64,000 nucleotides of DNA from Prochlorococcus sp. AG-459-O09 (GCA_003211955.1 QCRH01000002.1:26973-90972), one strand, 5' to 3'. Shown: positions 20,593 to 30,282, counted from the stretch's first letter. The notes: generated by a model from the sequence alone, not told the origin. Made by a program: numbers and translations.

Positions 20593-20874
20593 TCAAAGGG
20601 GTGTTGCTTCAGAAATATAAGCAACTCCTCCGTAGTAGCTTAAATCGTCTCTGATGTTATCTCTCATTTTATCTATTAATTCTTGCTCACAAAAAACAAT
20701 TACATGAGCATTTGCTCCTAATCCTGTAAATTCCATATCTTCAGTAACAACTCTTTCAGGCCCTCTGCCTGTAGCGTGTTTCATAACTGTATATCCAGGA
20801 ACATTAGCTTTTTCTAATGTTTTAATGATTGCATCTAGTTCTCTTTCACTAAATATCAAGTCTAATCTTTTCAT
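20593..20874 (-). CDS. sbtB: PII-like regulator SbtB (short form)
   Basis: Trimeric PII-fold protein that binds adenine nucleotides and controls the bicarbonate transporter SbtA. 93 residues with the ferredoxin-like core (RLDLIFSERELDAIIKTLEK), the GRGPERVV loop in the T-loop position and the VIVFCEQELIDKM strand-helix. It lacks the C-terminal Cys-containing extension of the Synechocystis protein and ends at ISEATPL. Two bases separate it from sbtA, so they form one unit; context gives most of the functional weight. Confidence 0.85.
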   Translation of the reverse strand: MKRLDLIFSERELDAIIKTLEKANVPGYTVMKHATGRGPERVVTEDMEFTGLGANAHVIVFCEQELIDKMRDNIRDDLSYYGGVAYISEATPL

Positions 20875-20876
20875 TT

Positions 20877-21875
20877 TTATAGAGGGGACAATGGGATAAT
20901 GGTATTTACTAAACTCATATATATGGGAATGCCAAGAACTATATTAAATGGGAAAGTTAGACCTAGTGTAGTTGAAATATAATAACTAGATTTAGCTTCT
21001 GGAACTGTCATCCTCATCGCTGCAGGAACTGCTAAATAAGAGGCGCTTGCACATAAAACCACAAATAAAAGTGCGTTGCCAGGTTCTAAAGATAAAAATC
21101 TTGCAACGAAGACACCAATAAATGCGTTAAACAAAGGCATAAAAATGGCAAAGCCAATCAAGAACGAACCCGCATTCTTCAGTCTCGGCAATCTTTGAGC
21201 AGCGACTATTCCCATATCTAACAAGAAGAAGCATTCTGCTCCATAGAATAATTGTCCAGTAAAAGGCTCCATTTTTGCAATCCCTGAGGGATTACTGGAA
21301 GCAGTGAGAAATCCTACAATTAAGCTTGAGAGCAATAAATAAACTGATCCATTCAAAAGTGATTCGTGTAATATTGCGCTTAGATGCATTTTTCTTGATT
21401 TTGGTCTATTTTTGGGAGCTGCAAATTTCACAAGTAATAATCCAACAATTATTGCAGGAGATTCCATTAAAGCTAAGGCGCCAACCATAAACCCATCAAA
21501 GACTATTTTTTGACTTTCCAAAAAACTTTCTGCGGAAATAAATGTAACAGCACTAATTGAACCGTATGCTGCTGCTATGGCGGCTGAATTAAAGACATCA
21601 AACTTAAATCTTAAGATTAAAAATCCAATCAGCGGGATGACAAGTGACATAAGTATTGCAGCACTTAAAGTAGGCAATACTTGATCTGTAAAACCACTTT
21701 GCTGTATCTCTATACCTCCTTTAAACCCAATAGCTAGTAGCAGATATAAGGAGAAGAGTTTAGGTAATGGAGCTGGTATTTCTAAATCAGATTTAAAGAG
21801 TACTGATATTGCTCCAATCAAAAAGAAAAGAACTGGTGGGGCTAATACATTTTGCAGAATTGGATTTATTTCCAT
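20877..21875 (-). CDS. sbtA: Sodium-dependent bicarbonate transporter SbtA
   Basis: High-affinity Na+/HCO3- symporter of the plasma membrane. 332 aa with about ten hydrophobic spans, starting PILQNVLAPPVLFFLIGAIS and including FFLDMGIVAAQRL and LCASASYLAVPAAMRMTVPEA, typical of the DUF897/SbtA family. Its soluble loop between the two halves is short. It lies 6 bases after bicA and 2 before sbtB, giving a carbon-uptake operon. Confidence 0.92.
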   Translation of the reverse strand: MEINPILQNVLAPPVLFFLIGAISVLFKSDLEIPAPLPKLFSLYLLLAIGFKGGIEIQQSGFTDQVLPTLSAAILMSLVIPLIGFLILRFKFDVFNSAAIAAAYGSISAVTFISAESFLESQKIVFDGFMVGALALMESPAIIVGLLLVKFAAPKNRPKSRKMHLSAILHESLLNGSVYLLLSSLIVGFLTASSNPSGIAKMEPFTGQLFYGAECFFLLDMGIVAAQRLPRLKNAGSFLIGFAIFMPLFNAFIGVFVARFLSLEPGNALLFVVLCASASYLAVPAAMRMTVPEAKSSYYISTTLGLTFPFNIVLGIPIYMSLVNTIIPLSPL

Positions 21876-21881
21876 AAATTA

Positions 21882-23534
21882 CTAGGCTATTTCATTTAGA
21901 GCAGTTTCTAAAGCTTCTTTTCTTGTTTCAATAATGCCTTCAACTCCAAACTTAGCTAATCTATCTTTTACTTTTTCATTGGCACCAGCTACAAATGCTT
22001 TTCTGGAACTATTTTTTGCTTCCTGCATCATATCCTCTATTGCCAGAGTCGCAGTAACTCCAAGTCGTGGTACATCAGTGATATCTAATATCAAAACTTT
22101 GTAGTTTCTTACAAGCATCATTCTCTCAGATATGCCTTTAGCTGCTCCAAAACTAAGTGGTCCTTTAAGTCTAAATAGCATTACCTCGCCTGAACATCTA
22201 TCTAGAAGTGCTTTTTCATCTGCAGGCAAAGCATTTTTTCCTTGATCATCTTCTGATAAAGGATTATCCTCATCCATACCTTCTAGTTGAGTCTCGGTAA
22301 TTGAATCAATAGTGAGCATATTTGCGATGAATACACCGACTAAAACTGCCCAAATTAAATCCCAAAAAACAGTCATTAAAAGTACGCCGTACATTACTAC
22401 TGATGTTTTTAAAGATAATTTGTGAGCCCTCCTCAAGAATCCCCAATCAATAATATCTAGGCCTACTTTTATAAGAATTCCTGCTAGCAATGCAGTTGGT
22501 ATTTGCTCAGCTAAAGGTCCTGCACCAACTAAAACTATCAACAAAACAAGCGAGTGAACCATACCAGAAATTGGAGTTGATCCTCCAGATTTAACATTTA
22601 TAACTGTTCTCATAGTTGCTCCTGCTCCAGGTAAACCTGAAAACAGACCTGCAACTGCATTTCCTATTCCTTGACCAATAAGTTCTCTATCAGAATTATG
22701 TTTTGTTTGAGAGATATTGTCTGCTACTAGAGATGTCAGTAAGGAGTCAATTGCGCCAAGTACTGCTAGGACTAATCCTGCTTTGAAAATAATTGGGAAA
22801 TATTGATTAAAACTTGGGAAATTTAAAGATGGAATTCCCCTTGGGATTTCTCCAATTCTATCAATAGCTCCATCTCCAAAAATTAATATTGATATTGGGG
22901 TAACTATCAATAGGGCCAAGAGAGGAGAAGGAACCCACTGACTTATTTTTCTAGGAGTAAGAAATACTATACCTAGTGTCATTATTGCTACACCAATAGC
23001 AGCACCATTGGGCTGGAAATTTGAAAATACAGTAGTTAAAGATTCGACTACTCCACCTCGAGTGCTAATTCCAAGTAATGGTCCAATCTGAAGCGCAATG
23101 ATTATTACTCCAATACCAGACATAAACCCAGAAACAACAGAATATGGAACTAAAGTAATGTATTTACCTAATTTTAAAATTCCGAATAATATTTGCAGTA
23201 AGCCGCCAATGACTACCGCTGCCATAACTAAAGGTAAAATTTGTCCTGCCGAAAGATCTCTTGGAACCCCTACTGCTGCTAAGCCTGCTACTACACCTGC
23301 AACAGTTACACTCATGGGACCGGTAGGTCCACTAACTTGAGCAGGTGTTCCGCCGAATAATGCTGCTAAAAAACCAACTACTACTGCTCCATATAGTCCA
23401 TAAATTGCTCCGCCAGGTCCTAACGCAGCATTACCAAAAGCAAGAGCGAGAGGTAAAGCCACCACTGCGGCTGTGATGCCTCCAAGAATATCGCCTCTTA
23501 TATTTTTTAGATGAAATCCATTAATTATTTTCAA
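21882..23534 (-). CDS. bicA: SulP-family bicarbonate transporter BicA
   Basis: Na+-dependent bicarbonate uptake by a SulP/SLC26-type permease. 550 aa: a membrane domain of about 400 residues rich in small residues (GGITAAVVALPLALAFGNAA at the start; QVSGPTGPMSV anion site) and a C-terminal STAS domain from about residue 430 (GEVMLFRLKGPLSFGAAK, VLILDITDVPRLGVTA). The TTG start is fixed by AAGGAG six bases upstream. Sulfate as substrate is the alternative, but the sbtA-sbtB neighbours favour bicarbonate. Confidence 0.88.
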   Translation of the reverse strand: MKIINGFHLKNIRGDILGGITAAVVALPLALAFGNAALGPGGAIYGLYGAVVVGFLAALFGGTPAQVSGPTGPMSVTVAGVVAGLAAVGVPRDLSAGQILPLVMAAVVIGGLLQILFGILKLGKYITLVPYSVVSGFMSGIGVIIIALQIGPLLGISTRGGVVESLTTVFSNFQPNGAAIGVAIMTLGIVFLTPRKISQWVPSPLLALLIVTPISILIFGDGAIDRIGEIPRGIPSLNFPSFNQYFPIIFKAGLVLAVLGAIDSLLTSLVADNISQTKHNSDRELIGQGIGNAVAGLFSGLPGAGATMRTVINVKSGGSTPISGMVHSLVLLIVLVGAGPLAEQIPTALLAGILIKVGLDIIDWGFLRRAHKLSLKTSVVMYGVLLMTVFWDLIWAVLVGVFIANMLTIDSITETQLEGMDEDNPLSEDDQGKNALPADEKALLDRCSGEVMLFRLKGPLSFGAAKGISERMMLVRNYKVLILDITDVPRLGVTATLAIEDMMQEAKNSSRKAFVAGANEKVKDRLAKFGVEGIIETRKEALETALNEIA

Positions 23535-23612
23535 AGATGCTCTCCTTAAAATAAATACTTAACTAGAAGATATTATCTCTTAATGACGTAAATTTGTGAA
23601 AAATGAAGTTTG

Positions 23613-23629
23613 TACAAAATATTTTTGTA
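23613..23629. promoter_or_regulatory. Palindrome upstream of bicA-sbtA-sbtB
   Basis: Perfect inverted repeat TACAAAA-tat-TTTTGTA in the divergent bicA/hemB gap, 79 bases upstream of the bicA start. Size and symmetry suit a dimeric regulator, for example a LysR-type carbon regulator with a T-N11-A core; the regulator is inferred. AT-rich sequence makes chance palindromes more likely. Confidence 0.4.
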
Positions 23630-23757
23630 ACTTTTTTTATCTTATTTAGATGAATTTTAGTTAATTTTCCTGAACAAAAGGAGTCTCTGATTGATTTAAG
23701 TGTGAGGTGAGCGATTAATGTATTAAATAAATATTTTTTAATTTAAATAATATTCAA

Positions 23758-24759
23758 ATGAATTCGATTATTCGTCCAAGAAGATTAAGAAGGTCTGAGG
23801 CAATTAGAGAAATGGTAAGAGAAAATCATCTAAAAGCTTCGGACTTTATATATCCATTATTCATTCATGAAAAAGATTTTAAAGAGGAAATTTCGGCAAT
23901 GCCAGGAACTTTTAGATGGGACATGAATGGCTTAATAAAAGAGGTCACTAGGGCATGGGAATTGGGGATAAGGTGTATTGTTCTTTTTCCAAAAATAAAC
24001 GATAGCTTAAAGACTGAAGATGGAGCAGAGTGTTTTAATGAAGACGGTTTAATTCATAGAGCTATTCGAAAATTAAAAAAAGAGATTCCAGAAATGGCAA
24101 TAATGACAGATGTTGCCTTGGACCCTTACTCGTGTGATGGACATGATGGCTTAGTTGATAAAACAGGAAAAATATTGAATGATGAAACGATTGAAATTTT
24201 AAAAAAACAAGCTTTAACTCAAGCTAGAGCTGGAGCAGATTTTATTGGCCCTAGTGACATGATGGATGGGAGAGTTGGAGCAATTAGGACTGCTCTTGAT
24301 AGTGAAGGATTTAATGATGTAGGTATTATTAGTTATACAGCTAAGTATTCATCTGCTTATTATGGTCCGTTTAGAACTGCTTTAGATTCGGCTCCTAGAG
24401 AAAATAGTAAGAAAATAATTCCAGACAATAAGTCTACATATCAAATGGACCCTGCCAATTCAAAAGAGGCTCTAATTGAATCTGCATTGGATCAGTATGA
24501 AGGAGCTGATATTTTGATGGTAAAACCTGGAATTTCATATTTGGATATTATTTATAGACTAAGCACATTTTCAAATAAGCCTATAGCTGCATACAATGTT
24601 AGTGGGGAGTACTCCATGGTAAAGTCTGCTGCTATGAAAAACTGGATTAACGAAAAAGATATTGTGTTAGAAACGTTGCTTAGTTTCAAAAGAGCAGGAG
24701 CAAAACTGATACTTACTTATCATGCTTGCGATGCATCTCAATGGTTGCAGGATAATTAA
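23758..24759 (+). CDS. hemB: Delta-aminolevulinic acid dehydratase (porphobilinogen synthase)
   Basis: Condenses two 5-aminolevulinate molecules to porphobilinogen, the first common step of chlorophyll, haem and corrin synthesis. 333 aa. Both active-site lysines are visible, in SYTAKYSSAYYGPFR and ILMVKPGISYLDI. The metal loop reads ALDPYSCDGHDG, with Asp residues and a single Cys, as in Mg-dependent plant and cyanobacterial enzymes rather than the three-Cys zinc type. ATG start; N-terminus RPRRLRRSEAIREMV is typical. Confidence 0.97.
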   Translation: MNSIIRPRRLRRSEAIREMVRENHLKASDFIYPLFIHEKDFKEEISAMPGTFRWDMNGLIKEVTRAWELGIRCIVLFPKINDSLKTEDGAECFNEDGLIHRAIRKLKKEIPEMAIMTDVALDPYSCDGHDGLVDKTGKILNDETIEILKKQALTQARAGADFIGPSDMMDGRVGAIRTALDSEGFNDVGIISYTAKYSSAYYGPFRTALDSAPRENSKKIIPDNKSTYQMDPANSKEALIESALDQYEGADILMVKPGISYLDIIYRLSTFSNKPIAAYNVSGEYSMVKSAAMKNWINEKDIVLETLLSFKRAGAKLILTYHACDASQWLQDN

Positions 24760-24821
24760 AAACTCATTATTAACAAAAATTTGGTTTATTCTTAGATTAA
24801 TTATAAATTAACTACTTTGTT

Positions 24822-25208
24822 TTGAAGTTATCACAAGAAGTAAATAGGATTGGTCACATCGCACTTAGAGTAGAGAATCTCGAAAGGGCCAAATCTTTTT
24901 ATATTAAACTTGGTATGAATTTAGTTTGGGACGATAAAGATTGGTCTTATTTAGAAGCTGGTAAAGGTAAAGATGGGCTTGCGTTGTTAGGTCCTAGCTA
25001 CAAAGCTGCGGGACCACACTTTGCTTTTCATTTTGAAAATAAAAAAGAAGTGGAAAATATTCAAAATGATTTAAAGAATTCTGGTGTAAAAGTTGGACCT
25101 TTACATGAACATAGAGATGGAACAGCATCTTTTTATATGAAGGATACTGAAGGAAACTGGCTCGAGATGCTTTATGTTCCTCCTGAAGGGATTCAATCGA
25201 ATGTTTGA
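24822..25208 (+). CDS. gloA: Glyoxalase I-like VOC-family protein
   Basis: Vicinal-oxygen-chelate fold; probable lactoylglutathione lyase that detoxifies methylglyoxal. 128 aa. Metal ligand positions appear kept: His in NRIGHIALRV, Glu in WSYLEAG, His in GPHFAFHF and Glu in GNWLEMLYVP. TTG start, as no ATG gives the full fold. Substrate is uncertain because VOC proteins vary widely. Its stop overlaps the possible TTG start of mutS2 by 4 bases. Confidence 0.8.
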   Translation: MKLSQEVNRIGHIALRVENLERAKSFYIKLGMNLVWDDKDWSYLEAGKGKDGLALLGPSYKAAGPHFAFHFENKKEVENIQNDLKNSGVKVGPLHEHRDGTASFYMKDTEGNWLEMLYVPPEGIQSNV

Positions 25209-25222
25209 TTCTTTTTTTTTGT

Positions 25223-27634
25223 ATGCAAGAGAAAAGTTATCCTAAAAAATCATATTCAGATAAAACCTTAGAAGAAGAATCTATAAGCCTTTTAGAGTGG
25301 GATTCATTAAAAACGCATTTATCTTCATTCGCCTCAACGGAAATGGGTAAAAGAGCAATTCTAAGTTTTAGTATTCCTTCAGAATACGAAGCCTCAAAAA
25401 GACTTTTGAATGAAACTGTTGAAATAAATGAGCTAGAAAATAATTTAGATAAATCAATTAGTTTTTCTGGAGTTTTTGATATTAGTAGAAATATTAGAAT
25501 TTGTTCTAAGGGAGGCGTAATTTCATCTTCTGAATTATTAGAAATAGTAAAAACAATTGCTGCAGCAAGAAATTTAAAAAAAATCTTATTTAATTTTGAA
25601 CAAAGGCCTTATATTTCATCAGTCACAAAAAATTTAATTGACCATCAGAATATCGAAACGATTCTTAAAAAAGGCATTGAATCTAATGGAAGGATTTCAG
25701 ACAATGCTAGTAATAAACTATCTATTCTTAGAAAAGAATTATTATCTAAGAAAATTGAAAGAAAAATATTAGTTGAGAAATTTATTCAAAAGAATTTAGC
25801 TTATTTGCAAGATACTACTATTGGAGATCGATATGGTAGGCCTGTTTTAGCAGTGAAAGTTAATTATGTGGATAAATTTAAAGGCATAATTCATGACTCT
25901 TCATCTTCAGGAAATACAGTATATTTTGAGCCTGAAAGTGTAGTAACTAAAGGAAATAAGATTGCTTCTTTAGAGGCTAGGATCACAGCTGAAGAATTTA
26001 AATTACTTAAGAAATGGTCCCAGATTGTTAGTGATAATTCAGAAAATCTCATTGAAATGGCATCCATTTTATTGAGATTAGAAAATGCTCTAACTCGTTC
26101 AAGATATTCGAAATGGATTGGAGGCAAAACTCCTACTTTTGAGAAAAATCCTATTATTTCTTTAATTGGTTTTTCTCATCCGTTATTGATTTGGGAACAT
26201 AAGAAAAAAGGAACCCCTCCCCCAGTGGCTGTCGATTTTTATTTTAATAGAAATATTAAGGTTATATCTATTACAGGTCCAAATACTGGAGGTAAAACGG
26301 CAGCTTTAAAAGGTTTGGGCTTGTCTTTACTTATGGCTAGAGCAGGGTTATTGATACCTTCAACTAATAATCCTATTATCCCTTTTTGTCCAAATATATA
26401 TGTGGATATAGGAGATAATCAATCATTAGAAGAAAATTTATCTACCTTCAGTGGGCATATATCCCGCATAAAAGAGATATTAGATTCACTTGATTCTAAG
26501 AAAGGATTATCAGTTGTTTTGTTAGATGAGATTGGATCTGGCACAGATCCTCTTGAAGGAAGTGCTCTTGCGATGGCTTTATTAAAAGAATTTGCAAATA
26601 AATCTGATATCACTTTAGCAACTACACATTATGGAGATATTAAGGCTTTAAAATATAACGACTCAAGATTTGAAAACGTATCAGTTGCCTTCGATGAAGA
26701 TTCTTTGAAGCCAAAATATATACTCAACTGGGGTATTCCTGGGAGAAGTAATGCTTTGTCAATTGCAAAGAGAATTGGTCTCGATGAAAGCATACTCAAT
26801 GAAGCTGCACATTATCTAAAGCCAAAAGAAGTTGACAATATTAACAGTATTATCAAAGGACTTGAGGAAGAGAGGATTAAACAACAAAATTCTGCAGAAG
26901 CGGCTGCAGAATTGATTGCAAGGACTGAAATATTACATGATGAACTGAAGAGAAATTATGAATATCAAAAAATAAATGCTGAAAAAATCCAGGAAATCGA
27001 AAGGTCTAAATTATCAAAACATATTGTTGCCGCTAAAAAAGAGGTAATTGATTTGATTAAAAAATTAAGAGATAAAAATGTTAATGGAGAGGATACGAGA
27101 ATTATTGGAAAAAGATTAAAGGAAATTGAGACTGAACATTTAACCCAAAAAAAATTTGAAAAGTCAATATCATGGAATCCTCAGGTTGGTGATTTTGTAA
27201 AAATAAAAAGTTTAAATAGTACCGGGCAAATTGTAGATTTAGATAAAAAAAGTGGTTTTTATGAAGTTAAATGTGGTTCATTTAGAAGTACATTATCTGT
27301 AAATGACTTTGAAGGTATTAATGGAGAAAAGCCTAATTTAAATAGGTCAAAAATTGAGATCAAGTCTAAAAGAGAAGATTTTACTTTTTCTAAAATTAGA
27401 ACGAGTAAAAATACAATTGACGTAAGAGGGTTAAGAGTTCATGAAGCCGAAATAATTATTGAGGAGAAAATTAGAAAATTTCATGGACCGCTATGGATTG
27501 TTCATGGAATTGGCACAGGGAAATTAAAAAAAGGACTAAGAAATTGGTTATCAGGTTTAAATTATGTTGAAAAGATTGAAGATGCAGCCAACAACGAGGG
27601 TGGCCCTGGTTGCAGTATTGCGTGGATAAAATAA
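25223..27634 (+). CDS. mutS2: MutS2 endonuclease-type ATPase
   Basis: MutS-family ATPase without the mismatch-recognition domain; MutS2 proteins act on recombination intermediates or on collided ribosomes. Core and clamp region at residues 20-300, ATPase with ITGPNTGGKTA and the Walker B region VVLLDEIGSGTDPLEGS, a charged coiled coil at about 520-640, and a C-terminal Smr nuclease domain (IDVRGLRVHEAEIII and LWIVHGIGTGKLKKGLRNWL). I chose the ATG at 25223 (803 aa); an in-frame TTG at 25205 would add six residues and overlap gloA. Confidence 0.92.
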   Translation: MQEKSYPKKSYSDKTLEEESISLLEWDSLKTHLSSFASTEMGKRAILSFSIPSEYEASKRLLNETVEINELENNLDKSISFSGVFDISRNIRICSKGGVISSSELLEIVKTIAAARNLKKILFNFEQRPYISSVTKNLIDHQNIETILKKGIESNGRISDNASNKLSILRKELLSKKIERKILVEKFIQKNLAYLQDTTIGDRYGRPVLAVKVNYVDKFKGIIHDSSSSGNTVYFEPESVVTKGNKIASLEARITAEEFKLLKKWSQIVSDNSENLIEMASILLRLENALTRSRYSKWIGGKTPTFEKNPIISLIGFSHPLLIWEHKKKGTPPPVAVDFYFNRNIKVISITGPNTGGKTAALKGLGLSLLMARAGLLIPSTNNPIIPFCPNIYVDIGDNQSLEENLSTFSGHISRIKEILDSLDSKKGLSVVLLDEIGSGTDPLEGSALAMALLKEFANKSDITLATTHYGDIKALKYNDSRFENVSVAFDEDSLKPKYILNWGIPGRSNALSIAKRIGLDESILNEAAHYLKPKEVDNINSIIKGLEEERIKQQNSAEAAAELIARTEILHDELKRNYEYQKINAEKIQEIERSKLSKHIVAAKKEVIDLIKKLRDKNVNGEDTRIIGKRLKEIETEHLTQKKFEKSISWNPQVGDFVKIKSLNSTGQIVDLDKKSGFYEVKCGSFRSTLSVNDFEGINGEKPNLNRSKIEIKSKREDFTFSKIRTSKNTIDVRGLRVHEAEIIIEEKIRKFHGPLWIVHGIGTGKLKKGLRNWLSGLNYVEKIEDAANNEGGPGCSIAWIK

Positions 27635-27674
27635 AATTTAAAATACCTAGAAAACAATTTAATAAGCTTATTAA

Positions 27675-28658
27675 GTGCAATTTATTGATCAAGCCAACAT
27701 TATTCTTAAAGCTGGAAAAGGTGGAAATGGAATAGTTTCATTTAGAAGAGAAAAATTCGTTCCTGCTGGAGGACCTTCGGGGGGAAATGGTGGCAGAGGG
27801 GGTTCAGTTATTTTGGTGGCTGATAATAATCTTCAAACATTATTAGATTTCAAATTCAAACGTGAAATAATTGCTGAAGATGGATGCAAAGGAGGTCCTA
27901 ATAAGAGATCAGGCGCTTCAGGTGAGGATACAATCCTTAAAGTACCCTGCGGTACAGAAATAAGAGATATTAAAACCGGCATTATTTTAGGAGACTTAAC
28001 TAAAGATAAGCAGAGTTTAACTATTGCCATTGGAGGAAGAGGTGGACATGGTAATGCTTACTATTTAAGTAATCAAAATAGAGCCCCAGAATCATTCACT
28101 GAAGGAAAAGATGGTGAGATATGGGAAGTTCAATTAGAACTAAAACTTCTTGCAGAGGTTGGGATTATAGGCCTTCCAAATGCTGGAAAAAGTACTTTGA
28201 TTTCTGTTATTTCATCTGCCCGTCCAAAAATCGCAAATTATCCTTTCACAACTCTAATACCTAACTTAGGTGTAGTAAGAAAAATTGATGGGAATGGTTC
28301 CCTTTTTGCGGATATTCCTGGATTAATATCAGGGGCAGCTGATGGAGTAGGTTTAGGCCATGATTTTTTAAGGCACATCCAAAGAACGAAGATACTTGTT
28401 CACTTAATTGATGCAGTTGCAGAAAATCCTTTAAAGGATTTTGAGATAATTGAGCAGGAATTAAAAAAATATGGGAAAGGTCTTTTAGATAAAGAGAGGA
28501 TAATAGTATTGAATAAAATGGAGCTGGTAGATGATGATTATTTGAAAATAATTTCAAAAAAGTTAGAAGATTTATCTAAAAAGAAAGTTTTAGTTATTTC
28601 TTCATCTTTAAAAAAAGGTTTATCTTCACTGCTTTCTGAAGTATGGAAAAGGATCTAA
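27675..28658 (+). CDS. obg: Obg/CgtA GTPase
   Basis: Essential GTPase for 50S assembly and growth control. GTG start gives [20 protein letters not shown], the classic Obg beginning. The glycine-rich Obg domain covers residues 1-158. The G domain has GLPNAGKST, the switch region [21 protein letters not shown] and NKMEL. The variable C-terminal domain is absent, as in many cyanobacteria (327 aa). It follows mutS2 by 40 bases. Confidence 0.96.
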   Translation: MQFIDQANIILKAGKGGNGIVSFRREKFVPAGGPSGGNGGRGGSVILVADNNLQTLLDFKFKREIIAEDGCKGGPNKRSGASGEDTILKVPCGTEIRDIKTGIILGDLTKDKQSLTIAIGGRGGHGNAYYLSNQNRAPESFTEGKDGEIWEVQLELKLLAEVGIIGLPNAGKSTLISVISSARPKIANYPFTTLIPNLGVVRKIDGNGSLFADIPGLISGAADGVGLGHDFLRHIQRTKILVHLIDAVAENPLKDFEIIEQELKKYGKGLLDKERIIVLNKMELVDDDYLKIISKKLEDLSKKKVLVISSSLKKGLSSLLSEVWKRI

Positions 28659-28741
28659 CTTAAATTAAAAATTTTTTTGTAAAAAACACTTGATTTAATA
28701 ATGAAAATTAGTCATAAATAAGATACTTCTTTAAAAATAAT

Positions 28742-28924
28742 ATGAATTTCTATACTTGCTTTGATCAACAAGGAAAAATAATAGCTAGATGTCAAACCAT
28801 CCAAGATATTGAGGTTTTAAAGAAAATGGGAAGACCAATAGTGGAAGTCAAGGAAATGAAAAATGAGGAGTCGGTTGTTTGTTCTCTTACAGGAAGTCCA
28901 TCCGACTTTAATAGAGATTACTAA
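28742..28924 (+). CDS. Small protein, unknown (60 aa)
   Basis: ATG-initiated, 60 residues with a compact start MNFYTCFDQQGKIIARC, two cysteines at 6 and 17 and another at 47. It ends in a polar tail and has no membrane span. Codon use resembles neighbours and a good terminator follows within 21 bases, which supports a real gene. I believe it belongs to a small conserved picocyanobacterial family but cannot assign a role. Confidence 0.7.
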   Translation: MNFYTCFDQQGKIIARCQTIQDIEVLKKMGRPIVEVKEMKNEESVVCSLTGSPSDFNRDY

Positions 28925-28936
28925 ATAATTTAAAAT

Positions 28937-28967
28937 AAAAAAAAGGGCTTTTAGAGCCCTTTTTTAT
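28937..28967. terminator. Bidirectional intrinsic terminator
   Basis: GGGCT (28945-28949) and AGCCC (28955-28959) form a stem with loop tttag, flanked by an A-run on the left and a T-run on the right. It can end transcripts of the small plus-strand gene before it and of the minus-strand CP12 gene after it. Confidence 0.85.
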
Positions 28968-28992
28968 TGTGGATTATCTATCAAAAGAAAAC

Positions 28993-29211
28993 TTAATCAT
29001 CATAAACAAGGCATTCTGGTTCATCCGGGTTGGCATCGCAGAATAGTTCCAAAGCATTAGGATCATGTTTATCCTCTGGGTGATGATCCTTATATTCTTC
29101 GAGTTCTTTTAGCTCTTCAGTTAAATGTCTGACCTTTGGAAGATTGCCCTCTGCTTTTGCAGATTCGATTTCCGATTGATCTTTTTGGATGTGTTCGTCA
29201 ATGGATTTCAT
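28993..29211 (-). CDS. cp12: CP12 Calvin-cycle regulator, one cysteine pair only
   Basis: Small disordered protein that scaffolds GAPDH and phosphoribulokinase into an inactive complex in the dark. The 72-residue chain ends with the diagnostic C-terminal CDANPDEPECLVYDD; Cys58 and Cys67 are the GAPDH-binding redox pair. The N-terminal half is helical and charged, with TEELKELEEY where the AWD_VEEL core normally stands, and it has no N-terminal cysteine pair. Such shortened CP12 forms are known in cyanobacteria and phages. ATG start. Confidence 0.9.
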   Translation of the reverse strand: MKSIDEHIQKDQSEIESAKAEGNLPKVRHLTEELKELEEYKDHHPEDKHDPNALELFCDANPDEPECLVYDD

Positions 29212-29337
29212 TTTAAGCTTTTCGTACTTTAGTAGACATACATAACATAGTTAATTTCTAATGAAATTGCATCATCTATTAACTGAATAAGTGTTCATTA
29301 CAACATCATTTTTTTTCAAAATTGATTTATGTATTTT

Positions 29338-30282
29338 TTAGGACTCTAATCTCATTACTTCCTCTAAAGATGGTAAAACTGGGATTAGTTGATTTGGGTT
29401 TAAAGGGAATAAAGCTTTGTAGTAATCTTTTTTCCATTCATTGTCGAAGCATGTCCTATTTATGTTAGATAATTTAAAGAATTTTAATCTCCATTCAATA
29501 ATCTTTTCGAAACTTGATAGTTCTTGTTTAGTACATTTGAAAAGTTTGCTATATATCAATTCCCATCTTATAAGCGTTGGAAAAAGGTAAATATCTGCGT
29601 AAGTTAACTCTTCCCCAAATATCCAGTCTCCTTTGTTTTTCTGTAGTAAATTTTCAACTTCATTTATAGCTGCGAAAAGATTTTGACTTGCATTTTCGTA
29701 AGCTGACTGGTTTCTGGCGAAACCACATTTATATACTCCATCATTAATGCTGTTATTAATTAAATCTAAAAATTTTTGATTACAGTCTTTAATAGTTAAT
29801 ATCTGAATTTTTGATTGAATTTTTATTGAATTGAGTAGTCTTATAATCTGTGAACTTTCATTAGATAAAATATTTACTTCATCTTTTATAAAACTAATTA
29901 AAAGGGGTAATGTTGCTCTAAAAATAATCTTTTTATTAGCTTTTTTGTAAAGGTCTGAAAGTCTGATACATCCCATAAACTTTGTATTGAAAATCCATTC
30001 GCCATGCTCAAGATCTGCTTTTAAAAAAATAACTTTAACTTTTTTAGATAAATGTTTTATTTCTTGGACGAGTAAAGTTCTTTGACACCATGGACAAGAA
30101 TTCCCTACCAATAAATAAATTTGTCCATTCTCAGAATTAATCTCGTATTCACTATCAATAGTTATACCTTTAGGCCTTTTATAATTACCATGTAAATCTG
30201 ATGGTGCGAAGCCATTCATTAATTGGGTCCAAAACCAAAACCAGAATTTTCTGGTGGCCTTTATAAGGTATTTATTTTGCAT
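29338..30282 (-). CDS. Glutathione S-transferase-like protein (Xi/ECM4 type)
   Basis: Thioredoxin-fold N-terminal domain with LLVGNSCPWCQRTLL (Cys63 and Cys66) and an all-helical C-terminal GST domain (GDWIFGEELTYADIYLFPTLIRW). The NSCPWCQR motif is that of glutathionyl-hydroquinone reductases, which reduce glutathionylated quinones. The segment between the domains is longer than usual and contains a helix-rich insert. 314 aa. Divergent from aspartoacylase with 22 bases between starts. Confidence 0.75.
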   Translation of the reverse strand: MQNKYLIKATRKFWFWFWTQLMNGFAPSDLHGNYKRPKGITIDSEYEINSENGQIYLLVGNSCPWCQRTLLVQEIKHLSKKVKVIFLKADLEHGEWIFNTKFMGCIRLSDLYKKANKKIIFRATLPLLISFIKDEVNILSNESSQIIRLLNSIKIQSKIQILTIKDCNQKFLDLINNSINDGVYKCGFARNQSAYENASQNLFAAINEVENLLQKNKGDWIFGEELTYADIYLFPTLIRWELIYSKLFKCTKQELSSFEKIIEWRLKFFKLSNINRTCFDNEWKKDYYKALFPLNPNQLIPVLPSLEEVMRLES

